Assembly (NCBI RefSeq): GCF_014212125.1
Contig: NZ_JACJVP010000007.1
Location: 230,423-294,422 of the forward strand
DNA length: 64,000 bases
Source of the DNA: Cohnella nanjingensis
GTDB lineage: Bacteria > Bacillota > Bacilli > Paenibacillales > Paenibacillaceae
Direction of reading: 5' to 3'
Each line of letters starts with the position of its first letter. The stretch's first letter is position 1. The notes beneath the pieces were generated by a model that was not told the origin of the DNA, searched no databases, and was given only the letters and a program-made list of their open reading frames with translations. Below, piece after piece: positions 1 through 7,503 of the stretch. The position numbers and the translations under genes are program-made.

Positions 1-24
1 ATGGCCGCCGGGAATCGCATCTGA
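1..24 (+). CDS. Possible 3' end of an upstream gene
   Basis: The first eight codons read M-A-A-G-N-R-I-stop in frame 1 and are followed 22 bases later by a strong hairpin with a short T-run, which is what the end of a plus-strand gene looks like. The gene lies outside the window, so its product cannot be named. The other two frames are also open here, so the reading frame is a guess from the terminator context. Confidence 0.25.
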   Translation: MAAGNRI

Positions 25-46
25 AGACCGACGAACAAAAGGAAGA

Positions 47-75
47 GGGAGCGGCGCATCGCGCCGCTCCCTTTA
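47..75 (+). terminator. Intrinsic terminator, possibly bidirectional
   Basis: An 11-bp perfect stem (GGGAGCGGCGC / GCGCCGCTCCC) with an ATC loop is followed by TTTAT on the plus strand. On the minus strand it is followed by TCTTCCTTTT, so it could serve genes from both sides. Confidence 0.7.
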
Positions 76-83
76 TACGTTCG

Positions 84-209
84 TTAGGCAGGTTTCCACG
101 TCTGCTGCTTACCGTCCCTGGCCGAGAGCTCCTCGACCTTGTGCGTCTTGTGGTCGGTGGCGAGCAGGATGGTGAGACCGTCTCTGAGCTGCAACTGACC
201 GTGCCCTAT
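84..209 (-). pseudogene. Possible C-terminal remnant of a gene
   Basis: Reading the minus strand, an open stretch of about 41 codons ends at a TAA (84-86) beside the terminator and is cut off upstream by an in-frame TGA (210-212). It reads like a normal protein C-terminus (charged, ending W-K-P-A), with no start codon and ribosome site upstream. I do not recognise the family. It may be a truncated gene or chance open frame. Confidence 0.2.
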
Positions 210-286
210 TCAACTGCCGGTTGAATTTGGCGCTTCAACCGAAGCTTGATAGAGTGCGAGCGTTCGCCATGCTATGCTGAAGACAG

Positions 287-300
287 ACAGTGCGCACTGT
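287..300. promoter_or_regulatory. Perfect 14-bp palindrome ahead of the XRE gene
   Basis: ACAGTGCGCACTGT is a perfect palindrome 25 bases before the start codon at 326, downstream of a weak promoter (TTGATA at 246-251). XRE repressors usually bind short perfect palindromes at their own promoter, so autoregulation is the simplest reading. This is inference. Confidence 0.45.
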
Positions 301-325
301 ACATTCATTCAATCGGAGGCGTTCC

Positions 326-1246
326 ATGATGGATATGCGCAAGATCGGTGCTTTGATCTCCACGCTACGCAAGGAAAAAGGAATGACGCAGGCCGAGTTT
401 GCGGAGCAGCTTAACCTGAGCCACCAAGCCGTCTCGAAGTGGGAGCGGGGAGAGTCGCTGCCCGACGTCGGCACGCTGCCGGCCATCGGCCGGCTGCTCG
501 GAACGACTATCGACGACCTGCTGACCGGCGAGCGCCGTACGGTGGAACCGGCGGGAGCGGCGGCGGAGCTGTCCCTTGCGGCGGAGGCGGAATCTCTCCC
601 GGTTCAGGCCTCGCCCGCAGTCGGCGAGCGTCCGGTCGTTCACGCCGGACGGGCGCAGGAAGAGGAAGCGGTAGAGCCGGATCCGTCGGAGGCTTCGCCA
701 ACGAGCATACGGGAGATCCTGAGACTGGCGCCCTTCCTGAGCAGCGAGGCGCTCGATCTCATCCTCGAGGAAGCGGCGGAAGACCAGCTGAACTTGAAGG
801 CGGTTCAGGGGTTGGCTCCCTTCGTGAGCAGAAGCACGTTGGCGCGGTTGGCGGATCGGGCATTCAGCTCACCGTCCGAAGTTGGGCAGCTCGTAGAACT
901 GGCGCCCTTCCTGGCCTCGGAACAGCTCGACCGCCTGGTGAGGCGGGCGGAGGACGATCCGATCGATGGCGACGTTGTCCAAGCCTTGGCGCCTTTCCTC
1001 AGCCAAGACACCTTGCACTTCCTGGTGGAACGTGCTTGGAATGATGAGGGCGCTAGTGTCGGCGCGATCCAGGGGCTCGCCCCCTTCTTGAGCAGGGAGC
1101 GGCTCGTGCAGCTGCTGGACCGCGCGGATCCGGGTAGCATGAACGCGGACGTCCTCTCCGGCCTGGCTCCCTTCGTGCCCGGCGAAGCGCTGGAACGGCT
1201 GATCCGGCGGATGCTGAATAAGATCCATACAACTGCGGCCGAGTAG
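326..1246 (+). CDS. XRE-family regulator with six C-terminal LAPF repeats
   Basis: This 306-residue protein starts with an XRE/Cro-type helix-turn-helix (about residues 5-60: ISTLRKEKGMTQAEFAEQLN, then a recognition helix ending VSKWERG). After an Ala/Glu-rich linker (about 70-125) come six copies, spaced about 27-29 residues, of a motif LAPF-(L/V)-S-x-x-x-L followed by a helix rich in L, R and E. The ATG at 326 is preferred over the GTG at 290 because GGAGG sits 6 bases upstream and because 290 lies inside a palindrome. The repeats look like stacked helical pairs forming a sensing or oligomerisation domain. The target genes are unknown; a palindrome in its own leader suggests autoregulation. 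Confidence 0.85.
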   Translation: MMDMRKIGALISTLRKEKGMTQAEFAEQLNLSHQAVSKWERGESLPDVGTLPAIGRLLGTTIDDLLTGERRTVEPAGAAAELSLAAEAESLPVQASPAVGERPVVHAGRAQEEEAVEPDPSEASPTSIREILRLAPFLSSEALDLILEEAAEDQLNLKAVQGLAPFVSRSTLARLADRAFSSPSEVGQLVELAPFLASEQLDRLVRRAEDDPIDGDVVQALAPFLSQDTLHFLVERAWNDEGASVGAIQGLAPFLSRERLVQLLDRADPGSMNADVLSGLAPFVPGEALERLIRRMLNKIHTTAAE

Positions 1247-1324
1247 CGGCTAGGAAAGGGCGCTTTTGAAAATCTCACACGTCAAGACATGAGAAACTTC
1301 ATGGATAAGGATGAACTTATGCAC

Positions 1325-1354
1325 TGACATAAGGGCATCCTTTTTTCTTACAAT
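1325..1354 (+). promoter_or_regulatory. Candidate sigma-A promoter for the small membrane protein
   Basis: TGACAT (1325-1330) and TACAAT (1349-1354) are 18 bases apart, about 30 bases upstream of the ribosome site of the next gene. The -10 is good, the -35 imperfect. Confidence 0.35.
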
Positions 1355-1388
1355 GAGAGCAACAAGAGGAACACAAGGAGGATTCATC

Positions 1389-1661
1389 ATGTCGCCATCT
1401 ACAACCAACGTACCAGGGGCCGCTGTCCGCGGAACCGCATCGGGCGTATTCTTCATGGCCGCGTTCGGCACGCTTTGGGCTTACACGGGAATTATGGGCA
1501 TGCAGGATCTGGTGTCTCCGCTCTTGCTTATCCTAGCTGTGTTGATTGGCGGTGCGTTGATCGCCGGAGGCATCTCCCTGATTCGCGCATCGAGAAGGCT
1601 GCCGGTTCAAGGGAACCCGCTTGCGATCTGGCTCATGGGACGCCGGTTGCTGACGCAATAG
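1389..1661 (+). CDS. Small membrane protein, function unknown
   Basis: A 90-residue protein with two predicted membrane helices: about residues 18-38 (V-F-F-M-A-A-F-G-T-L-W-A-Y) and 43-68 (SPLLLILAVLIGGALIAGGI), then a short basic tail (IRASRRLPVQGNP). The ATG at 1389 has a full AAGGAGG seven bases upstream (1375-1381); the longer frame from 1311 lacks one. I do not recognise the family. The tail is short and ends shortly after a charged turn, so it could be a truncated relative of a larger membrane protein. It sits alone between its own promoter and a terminator. Confidence 0.75.
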   Translation: MSPSTTNVPGAAVRGTASGVFFMAAFGTLWAYTGIMGMQDLVSPLLLILAVLIGGALIAGGISLIRASRRLPVQGNPLAIWLMGRRLLTQ

Positions 1662-1684
1662 AACGGCATGTGTTCAAACAAGGA

Positions 1685-1712
1685 AAGCCCTGCGAACGAG
1701 CAGGGCTTTTTC
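1685..1712 (+). terminator. Intrinsic terminator
   Basis: Stem AAGCCCTGC / GCAGGGCTT with a six-base loop is followed by TTTT. It closes the small membrane protein gene. Confidence 0.85.
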
Positions 1713-1733
1713 GCTTGGCGGATATTTCAGCTA

Positions 1734-1762
1734 TTGTAAAAGATTCTCATCCGCTCTATTTT
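1734..1762 (+). promoter_or_regulatory. Candidate sigma-A promoter of the adenylyltransferase gene
   Basis: TTGTAA (1734-1739), a 17-bp spacer and TATTTT (1757-1762), ending 40 bases before the TTG start codon. Confidence 0.5.
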
Positions 1763-1802
1763 AAAGTTACGAAGATTAAGGCTAGAACGGAGGCCGACTG
1801 CA

Positions 1803-2657
1803 TTGCGAAGCGAACAGGAAATGATAAATATGCTTGTAGATTTTGCTAGGAATGATCATAGAATCCGCTTGGTCACCTTGGAAGGTTCGCGTACAAACCG
1901 CAATATTCCGTCCGATACGTTCCAAGATTTCGATATTTCTTATTTTGTGACAGAGATGGATTCCTTCAAGGAGAACGATCAATGGCTCGATATTTTCGGC
2001 AATCGAATCATGATGCAGAAACCGGAGGATATGGCGCTTTTTCCGTCCGAATTAGGGAATTGGTTCTCCTATCTCATCCTTTTTGAAGACGGCAATAAAT
2101 TAGACCTGACCCTAATTCCGATCGATGAGGCGGAGGATTATTTTACCCGTAGCGACGGATTAGTCGAGGTCTTGCTTGATAAGGATACGCGCGTCCAAAA
2201 AGAAGTGCTCGCAAACGACCGCCAATACTGGATTAAGAAGCCGACGGCAAGAGAATTCGACGATTGCTGCAATGAATTCTGGATGGTATCCACTTACGTC
2301 GTAAAAGGATTGGCGAGAAAAGAAATCCTGTTTGCGATCGACCATTTGAATGAAATAGCCCGACCTAATTTGTTGAGAATGATGGCTTGGCATATCGGGT
2401 CAGAGCGAGGCTATACGTTCAGCGTGGGGAAAAACTATAAATTCATTGACCGGTACCTCGCGAATGAAGATTGGGAAGCGTTGCTATCCACTTATGCCGA
2501 GAATGGCTATTCCAGCATGTGGCAGTCTTTATTTGCTTGTCATGCGTTATTTAGAACATTCTCTAAAGCGGTGGCAGAAACGCTCGGATATCCGTACCCG
2601 GATTACGATGAAGCCATCACCAAGCATACTTTGAACGTTTACAGTTCCTTGACGTGA
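1803..2657 (+). CDS. aadK: Aminoglycoside 6-adenylyltransferase (ANT(6)/AadK type)
   Basis: The 284-residue product matches ANT(6) enzymes along its whole length; they transfer AMP from ATP to the 6-hydroxyl of streptomycin in the cytosol. The nucleotidyltransferase signature is visible: G28-S29-R30 and the metal aspartates in Q-D42-F-D44, with a third acidic residue at D101 (N-K-L-D-L-T). The start is TTG at 1803: GGAGG lies 9 bases upstream and the N-terminus then reads M-R-S-E-Q-E-M, as in B. subtilis AadK. The gene has its own promoter and visibly lower GC than its neighbours, which suggests horizontal acquisition. Such chromosomal copies give low-level streptomycin resistance; whether this one is expressed is not shown. 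Confidence 0.9.
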   Translation: MRSEQEMINMLVDFARNDHRIRLVTLEGSRTNRNIPSDTFQDFDISYFVTEMDSFKENDQWLDIFGNRIMMQKPEDMALFPSELGNWFSYLILFEDGNKLDLTLIPIDEAEDYFTRSDGLVEVLLDKDTRVQKEVLANDRQYWIKKPTAREFDDCCNEFWMVSTYVVKGLARKEILFAIDHLNEIARPNLLRMMAWHIGSERGYTFSVGKNYKFIDRYLANEDWEALLSTYAENGYSSMWQSLFACHALFRTFSKAVAETLGYPYPDYDEAITKHTLNVYSSLT

Positions 2658-2711
2658 ACGTGTCAAATTCAGCGAATCGGACTTCCCTCGGGAACAGCGA
2701 TCCCCTATGAG

Positions 2712-2740
2712 TCGACAGCCCGTGCGTTCGAATGTATAAT
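2712..2740 (+). promoter_or_regulatory. Sigma-A promoter
   Basis: TCGACA (2712-2717), 17-bp spacer, consensus TATAAT (2735-2740). Transcription would begin near 2747, giving a leader of only about 20 bases. Confidence 0.65.
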
Positions 2741-2766
2741 TATGTCTGGAATCTATCGAATTCACG

Positions 2767-3741
2767 GTGGTGAAAGATATTTTATACGCAGTCGCTTTTG
2801 TGGTGTCGTTTCTGATCGTATATCTCTTGATTCCTCCTTTCGGCAGATTGGCGTTTAAATGGGATTTCGTGGACAAGCCTAGAAAAAATGTCGAACGCAA
2901 GCTGCACCGGGAGGCCATTCCGCTCACGGCCAGCTATGCGATTTTCCTCGGATTTTTCATTACTTATTTGTTGGTTGCCAGAGCGTTCAATTGGGAGACG
3001 GGCGCGCTGCTGCTAGGCGGCATCTTGCTGCTCACCATCGGCACGGTCGATGACTGGTACAAGACCAAGGGCAAAGATTTCCCCGCCTTGCCCAAGCTAG
3101 TCGTACAGGTATCCGCAGCCGTTTTGGTCTATTTCTCGGGCAATGCGTTCACCGGCTTCTACAACCCCTTATCCGGGGATTATGTCACGCTGCCGACGAT
3201 CGTCTCGTTCTTGCTGACGATCCTGTGGATCTTCGGGGTCACGACGGTCATTAACTTCTCGGACGGTCTGGACGGGCTGGCGGGAGGGCTCTCGGCCATC
3301 TCCGCGGGCACGCTGTTCATCGTCGCGCTCGTCATGGGCCAGTCGAATTCCGCGATCATGGCGATCATTCTGGTAGGCGTCACCGTTGCCTATCTGCGCT
3401 TCAACAAGCCGCCCGCCAAGATATTCATGGGCGATGCGGGAGCCACCTTCCTCGGGTTCGTCTTGGCGGTGATCGCCTTGGACGGCGCGTTCAAGCAAGC
3501 CACCGTCCTATCGCTCTTCATCCCGATCCTGGCGCTGGGCGTCCCGATCTTCGACAACTTGTTCGTGGTCTTCAAGCGGTTCATGCAAGGCAAGTCGATC
3601 TATCAGGCGGATGCGAGCCAGGTTCACTATCGCTTGCTGCGGGCAGGCCTGAACACGAAGCAGGCGCTGGGGTTCCTGTTCTTGGCCAGCACGTGTTTCA
3701 GCTTATTCTCGATTATCTTGCTGCTGGTTCAGATACAATAG
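2767..3741 (+). CDS. MraY/WecA/TagO-family glycosyl-1-phosphate transferase
   Basis: A 324-residue polytopic membrane enzyme with about ten hydrophobic segments. It belongs to the family moving a sugar-1-phosphate (usually GlcNAc-1-P) from UDP-sugar to undecaprenyl phosphate at the inner face of the membrane, the first step of teichoic acid or other glycopolymer synthesis. Hallmarks: D95-D96 in GTVDDWYK, N163-F-S-D166-G-L-D169-G, and FMGDAG with the Mg-binding Asp. The usual cytoplasmic H-x-H-H-R-L loop is reduced to SQVHYRLL, a noticeable deviation. The start is GTG at 2767 (or 2770), without a good ribosome site. It is monocistronic between a strong promoter and a terminator. TagO or a WecA-like paralogue are both possible. 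Confidence 0.85.
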   Translation: MVKDILYAVAFVVSFLIVYLLIPPFGRLAFKWDFVDKPRKNVERKLHREAIPLTASYAIFLGFFITYLLVARAFNWETGALLLGGILLLTIGTVDDWYKTKGKDFPALPKLVVQVSAAVLVYFSGNAFTGFYNPLSGDYVTLPTIVSFLLTILWIFGVTTVINFSDGLDGLAGGLSAISAGTLFIVALVMGQSNSAIMAIILVGVTVAYLRFNKPPAKIFMGDAGATFLGFVLAVIALDGAFKQATVLSLFIPILALGVPIFDNLFVVFKRFMQGKSIYQADASQVHYRLLRAGLNTKQALGFLFLASTCFSLFSIILLLVQIQ

Positions 3742-3750
3742 CGCGGCTTC

Positions 3751-3798
3751 AAGGACCGCGACGGCTTGCCGGGAGGCAAGCGGTTGCGGTCCTTTTTT
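3751..3798 (+). terminator. Strong intrinsic terminator
   Basis: AAGGACCGC (3751-3759) pairs with GCGGTCCTT (3786-3794), with an inner CTTGCC/GGCAAG stem, followed by eight T. It ends the transferase gene. Confidence 0.9.
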
Positions 3799-3842
3799 TT
3801 GGTGCGCGTCGTTCTTGTCGAATGCCGCGATAAGGATGGATG

Positions 3843-3868
3843 GAAGGGCCGGCAAGCCCTTCTTTTTT
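3843..3868 (+). terminator. Second intrinsic terminator
   Basis: GAAGGGC / GCCCTTC with a six-base loop and six T. It follows the first terminator by about 45 bases, and its T-run merges into the -35 box of the next promoter. Confidence 0.75.
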
Positions 3869-3895
3869 GATTTTGCGCCTTACACCGGGTAGAAT
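3867..3895 (+). promoter_or_regulatory. Sigma-A promoter of ytaF
   Basis: TTGATT (3867-3872), 17-bp spacer, TAGAAT (3890-3895). The -35 box begins in the T-run of the preceding terminator. Confidence 0.6.
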
Positions 3896-3977
3896 TTTCG
3901 ACAAACGGCATCATGGGCTCATCTGGGCGGCCCCGCGCATACCGTAAAGGATTCAGGCACCAGGGGAGGCAAAAGGC

Positions 3978-4586
3978 ATGCATTGGCTATCGATCGTCCT
4001 CATCGGCGTGGCCGCTAACATCGATAATCTGGGAATCGGCGTAACGTTCGGCGCGAGGAAGACCCGCGTACCGCTCTTGTCGAATTTATTAATCGCATTC
4101 TTATCCATGGCCGCGACTTATGTGGCGATGACGGCCGGCATGTACTTCTCCGAGCTGTTCCCGCTCTACTGGGGCAATCTGATCGGGGGCGGCGTGCTCG
4201 TCCTGCTGGGCGTCTGGGGCATTCGCAAGGTCGTCCGGGAACGGAGGAAGGCCGCGGCGTCCGGCGAAGGCGCCGGCAGCGCCCAAGCGTCGGAGCGAAT
4301 CGCCGACCGCACTGACAAAGACGGAGATCACGTCATCTCCTGGGTCGAGTCGATCTCGTTAGGCTTCGCCTTGTCGGTCAACTGCATCGGGAGCAGCTTC
4401 GGCGCGGGCGCCAGCGGCGTCTCTCCCTGGATCACGGCCCTCTCGGTCGGCGTCTTCTCGTTCGCGTCGGTCGATATCGGGGTCCGTCTGGGCAGCAAGA
4501 TCGCGAAGTCCTGGCTGGGGCGATATTCCGAACTGTTGGGATGCATCCTCCTCATGGCCATCGGCTGCTATGAGATGATCTTCTAA
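3978..4586 (+). CDS. ytaF: YtaF-like membrane protein (MntP/DUF204 family)
   Basis: A 202-residue integral membrane protein with about six hydrophobic segments in two related halves. The N-terminal N-I-D-N-L-G motif and the matching S-V-D-I-G-V-R-L-G in the second half are the repeat signature of the MntP manganese-exporter superfamily, to which the sporulation membrane protein YtaF belongs. A charged cytoplasmic loop (about 83-115) separates the halves. The ATG at 3978 has AGGGGAGG eight bases upstream. The length fits YtaF. I see no yybP-ykoY manganese riboswitch in the leader, so YtaF is favoured over a true manganese exporter. The transport substrate is unproven. Confidence 0.75.
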   Translation: MHWLSIVLIGVAANIDNLGIGVTFGARKTRVPLLSNLLIAFLSMAATYVAMTAGMYFSELFPLYWGNLIGGGVLVLLGVWGIRKVVRERRKAAASGEGAGSAQASERIADRTDKDGDHVISWVESISLGFALSVNCIGSSFGAGASGVSPWITALSVGVFSFASVDIGVRLGSKIAKSWLGRYSELLGCILLMAIGCYEMIF

Positions 4587-4688
4587 CCGCTGAAGCGTGG
4601 CGACGCGGAGATTCGTAGAACCGTTCACGTAGGTGGCTCGGAAGCTCGAACACACAGCGCGGTCTAGGGGAAAAAATAGAGGGCGGGG

Positions 4689-4716
4689 AGGGGCGACTTC
4701 GGCCCCTATTTTGTTT
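4689..4716 (+). terminator. Intrinsic terminator downstream of ytaF
   Basis: AGGGGC / GCCCCT with a seven-base loop is followed by ATTTTGTTTT, about 100 bases after the ytaF stop codon. Confidence 0.6.
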
Positions 4717-4786
4717 TGCTCCGAGAGAGGGAGGCCATAAAAGCGATTGACGTTAAAAATGATCTTCACTACAATCAAGAGCAAGA

Positions 4787-4948
4787 TTGGATATTTCTAG
4801 CAAATCAAACGAGTTCATAGTCGCATTGTTAAGAGCAATTAAAAAGATTGTAAAAGGAAAACCATATACTGGAGAGGTCTTTTGGAGCGGATTATTATTT
4901 GCACTTATAATCTGGACCATCAGTGTACTTGTATTACAGGTAAACTGA
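4787..4948 (+). pseudogene. Low-GC small ORF, probable gene remnant with one membrane helix
   Basis: The stretch 4741-4950 is clearly AT-richer than its surroundings. It holds a 53-codon frame (TTG 4787 to TGA 4946-4948) whose second half reads like a real protein: a basic amphipathic helix (LLRAIKKIVKGKPYTGE) followed by one membrane helix (GLLFALIIWTISVLVLQ). There is no ribosome site before the TTG, and a neighbouring frame (reading AIDVKNDLHYNQEQ) stops at 4820, so this may be a frameshifted, decayed gene. I do not recognise the family. Confidence 0.35.
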
Positions 4949-4966
4949 TGTCGGAGGAGGCGTGTT

Positions 4967-5068
4967 ATGATCTATTCTGACAGGGGAATGGCCACGCTAG
5001 GAATGGAGGATGATCATGGAGTCAAAAGCCGTCAATCCGCTTCTATTGTCGATACCGGAGCAGTTTGA
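4967..5068 (+). CDS. Possible 33-codon leader ORF before the acetyltransferase
   Basis: ATG 4967 has an excellent GGAGGAGG six bases upstream, but the 33 codons look unremarkable and overlap the acetyltransferase start in another frame by 53 bases. It could be a translational-coupling leader or the displaced ribosome site of a lost gene. No function is proposed. Confidence 0.25.
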   Translation: MIYSDRGMATLGMEDDHGVKSRQSASIVDTGAV

Positions 5069-5600
5069 GACGGAGCGATTGGTGATACGCGCACCGCAAT
5101 GGGAGGACGGGGAACTCGTCAACGCGGCGATTCGGGAGAGCGTCGACGAACTGCGTCCCTGGATGCCTTGGGTGCAACAGGTTCCTACGATCGAAGAGTC
5201 GATGATCAGCTCGCGCCAAGGACGCATTCATTTTCTGGAACGTTCGGACTTAAGGCTGTATCTATTTCACAAGACGACAGGTCAATTCGTGGGAGGCAGC
5301 GGTCTTCATCGGATCGATTGGGAAGCTCGGAAGTTTGAGATCGGCTACTGGATCCGTACATCCCTGAACGGGCAAGGCTATATCACGGAAGCGGTAGCGG
5401 GAATTACGGAATTTGCCATACAGACGCTGCAGGCGAACCGGATCGAGATCCGCTGCGATGCCCGAAATGGGCCGAGCGCCCGAGTGGCCGAGCGTCTCGG
5501 ATTCACGAAGGAAGCGGTCCTGCGCCGCGAGAAGTGCGACGTGAACGGCGAACTATCCGATACCTTCGTGTTCGCCAAGGTGCGGGGAACGGAATATTGA
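5016..5600 (+). CDS. GNAT acetyltransferase, RimJ/RimL type
   Basis: A 194-residue cytosolic N-acetyltransferase that would transfer acetyl from acetyl-CoA to an amine. The RimJ/RimL-type opening (F-E-T-E-R-L-V-I-R-A-P) is followed by the acetyl-CoA pyrophosphate loop region (GYWIRTSLNGQGYITEAV) and a final A-x-R-V-A-E-R-L-G-F motif. The second ATG (5016) is chosen because GGAGG ends only one base before the first in-frame ATG (5010) and six before this one. RimL-type relatives acetylate ribosomal protein L7/L12 or small amines; the substrate here is unknown. It converges with the kinase gene downstream. Confidence 0.85.
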   Translation: MESKAVNPLLLSIPEQFETERLVIRAPQWEDGELVNAAIRESVDELRPWMPWVQQVPTIEESMISSRQGRIHFLERSDLRLYLFHKTTGQFVGGSGLHRIDWEARKFEIGYWIRTSLNGQGYITEAVAGITEFAIQTLQANRIEIRCDARNGPSARVAERLGFTKEAVLRREKCDVNGELSDTFVFAKVRGTEY

Positions 5601-5678
5601 ACGAACAAGGAAACGCCGGAAGACCCGGCGGCTGGCATCGCTCTCTCTATGAATACGAAGGTGTCGCGGGCGACGGCA

Positions 5679-6656
5679 CTAACTCCGGCAACGCTCGCGG
5701 ATGCGATCGCAGACGCTCAGCAATTTGTCCCGAAGCTGAACGGCCCACTCCGGAGAGCTGGATTCGTCCAGCTCTTCGATGCTTCGCTGTAGACGTGCGT
5801 ACGTGTAGAGATCGGCAAACTGCCGGAAGACCGGAATCAGGCTAAGATCGTATTCGTCCAACGCTTTGACGGACCGGTACCCGTCCAAGAACGTATTGAT
5901 CTGCAGCCGGGCTTGCCCGCTCTCTTGCTCCAGCAGATCGGAGAGGGCGGACGCGACGTCCATCATGAACCAATGCACCATCGCGTCGTCGAAGTCGATC
6001 GCGCAGTAGCGCGCTTCTTCCGGGACGTAGAAGAGATTGTCGAACTCGAAGTCATAATGGATCATGCCCATGGATCCGGGCGCGGCCGGCAGTTCGGCCA
6101 GTCGGGCCCGCAAGGCATGAAGCGTATGCAGGAGGCCGGCCTTCCCGGGATCCCGCTGCAGGATCGAAGCGATCCAGATCAACGTGTCTTCCCAGTTCCT
6201 GCACGGGGTCGCCCTCGGGGCATAAGACTCGGACAGGCGGTGGAGCGAGGCGAGAGACCTGCCCCAGGCGGCGAAGTGCTCCTCGGACATCCGGTTGAGC
6301 GGGATATGTTGTCCGCGGGCCCTTTCGAACGCCACCCCATAGTAGAGTCCGTTCTCCGTCGATACGGTCTCGATCCAGCATCCGTCTCTGGAGCGGACGG
6401 GAGCGGCTGCCGGATAGCCTTGCTCGATCGCGTACAGCACGAAATCCAGCTCCGCCTGGATCTGCTCGATGCGATTGTCCGTCTCGTGAATGAATCGGAG
6501 GAAATAAGGCTTGTCGTTGTTGGCGTACGTATAGACGAAGTTGCTGCTGGCTCTCCAAAATCGCAGCGTATCGGCATCATGCGCCCATCGCTGAAGCAAT
6601 TGCTTGGCGGGAGCGTCGTTCTCTAATCCTCGCACCATGTTTTGCAAAGACATCAT
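5679..6656 (-). CDS. APH-family phosphotransferase
   Basis: A 325-residue protein-kinase-like enzyme of the aminoglycoside phosphotransferase/choline kinase superfamily. The catalytic loop H200-Y-D202-F-E-F-D-N207 and the Mg-binding I-D221-F-D-D are intact; the N-lobe has S-S-N-F-V-Y-T-Y and a YFLRF strand. The ATG at 6656 has AGGAGG nine bases upstream. Families of this type phosphorylate antibiotics, homoserine, choline or sugars; nothing in the context picks one. Together with aadK it is the second resistance-like gene in 6 kb, but the sequence alone does not show drug resistance. Confidence 0.8.
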   Translation of the reverse strand: MMSLQNMVRGLENDAPAKQLLQRWAHDADTLRFWRASSNFVYTYANNDKPYFLRFIHETDNRIEQIQAELDFVLYAIEQGYPAAAPVRSRDGCWIETVSTENGLYYGVAFERARGQHIPLNRMSEEHFAAWGRSLASLHRLSESYAPRATPCRNWEDTLIWIASILQRDPGKAGLLHTLHALRARLAELPAAPGSMGMIHYDFEFDNLFYVPEEARYCAIDFDDAMVHWFMMDVASALSDLLEQESGQARLQINTFLDGYRSVKALDEYDLSLIPVFRQFADLYTYARLQRSIEELDESSSPEWAVQLRDKLLSVCDRIRERCRS

Positions 6657-6924
6657 GGCAGTTCGCCTCCTATGGCCTCAGGAGAGGTCGGCGCGTTAAC
6701 GAAGGCGACCTCCGGGAGACCTCATTGTGTGATCGTTTATGTTCAACATCATCACTCCTTGTTCGTCGTAGTAGGGAAGTGCAACGGTGCGCGGGATAGG
6801 TTTTCCGGCTCATAAGATGATTGTGGAACGTCAAACGCCTATGAGCAAGTCAGGGAACGGTTTAAATCGTTCTTTCCCGGCAAGCGCGCGCGGCATCGGC
6901 CAGCAACGAGGCAAGCGAGCCATC

Positions 6925-6952
6925 TTGACAAAGGCAGGGAATGGTTTATTAT
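6925..6952 (+). promoter_or_regulatory. Sigma-A promoter of the first marR gene
   Basis: Consensus TTGACA (6925-6930), 16-bp spacer, TATTAT (6947-6952). The -10 abuts the 22-bp palindrome described next, so a bound repressor would block transcription initiation. Confidence 0.7.
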
Positions 6953-6973
6953 ATAGTTAGAATTCTAACTATA
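6952..6973. promoter_or_regulatory. 22-bp perfect palindrome: MarR operator
   Basis: The 22 bases centred on 6962/6963 are fully self-complementary; the core is TAGTTAGAATTCTAACTA. It lies between the promoter and the marR start, and the same core recurs (one mismatch) at 7581-7598 ahead of doxX. MarR dimers bind such palindromes, so autoregulation and control of doxX are strongly suggested. Confidence 0.75.
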
Positions 6974-6985
6974 GAGGCGATCGAG

Positions 6986-7441
6986 ATGGAAAAGGAAACG
7001 AAAACCGAAAGCTGGCAGTGGGATCAGGGGCCGATCGGCCGATTGGTGAAGACGGGCTATATCACGCTGCGCCGCGAGGTCGAGGACATGCTCCGGCCGA
7101 CGGGGCTTACCCACACGCAGTGGAGCGCGTTGGGCGTGATCCGCCATTATCCGGGGATCACCTCTTCCCAGCTCGAGCATATTCTGATGATCGAACGGCC
7201 AAGCGTCACCAGTCTGATGAACGGACTCGCGAACAGAGGACTTATCATCCGCAAGGACCATCCGCAGGACGGCCGGTTCAAGCAAATCTACTTAACCGAG
7301 GCCGGAATGGAACAGGCGCATGCTACGGAGCACTTTGCCGCCGAGGTAGAGGGCCGGGTCAGAGAAGGCATGACGGCGGCAGAGTTCGAGACTTTGCGGC
7401 AGCTGCTGGTCAAGATGGTCAGCGTCTTTGACAAAACGTGA
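6986..7441 (+). CDS. MarR-family regulator, linked to doxX
   Basis: A 151-residue winged-helix repressor: dimerisation helices at both ends and a central DNA-binding wing (about 60-105: GITSSQLEHILMIERPSVTS, then KDHPQDGRFKQIYLTEAG). The ATG at 6986 is used because the upstream in-frame start (6941) lies inside the promoter; AGAGG is eight bases upstream. Such proteins usually release DNA on binding phenolic or oxidising ligands. The 22-bp palindrome at its promoter and the near-identical one before the next gene indicate it represses itself and doxX. The ligand is unknown. Confidence 0.88.
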   Translation: MEKETKTESWQWDQGPIGRLVKTGYITLRREVEDMLRPTGLTHTQWSALGVIRHYPGITSSQLEHILMIERPSVTSLMNGLANRGLIIRKDHPQDGRFKQIYLTEAGMEQAHATEHFAAEVEGRVREGMTAAEFETLRQLLVKMVSVFDKT

Positions 7442-7503
7442 GCGGCGGGCGCCTTCGTCACGCGTCAGGAGGGAGAGTGCCGCTTGTCCGGAGCGGGTTT
7501 TCC

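Noticed and set aside
3869..3977. Possible manganese (yybP-ykoY) riboswitch before ytaF
   Set aside because: The conserved aptamer blocks are absent, and the leader is short.
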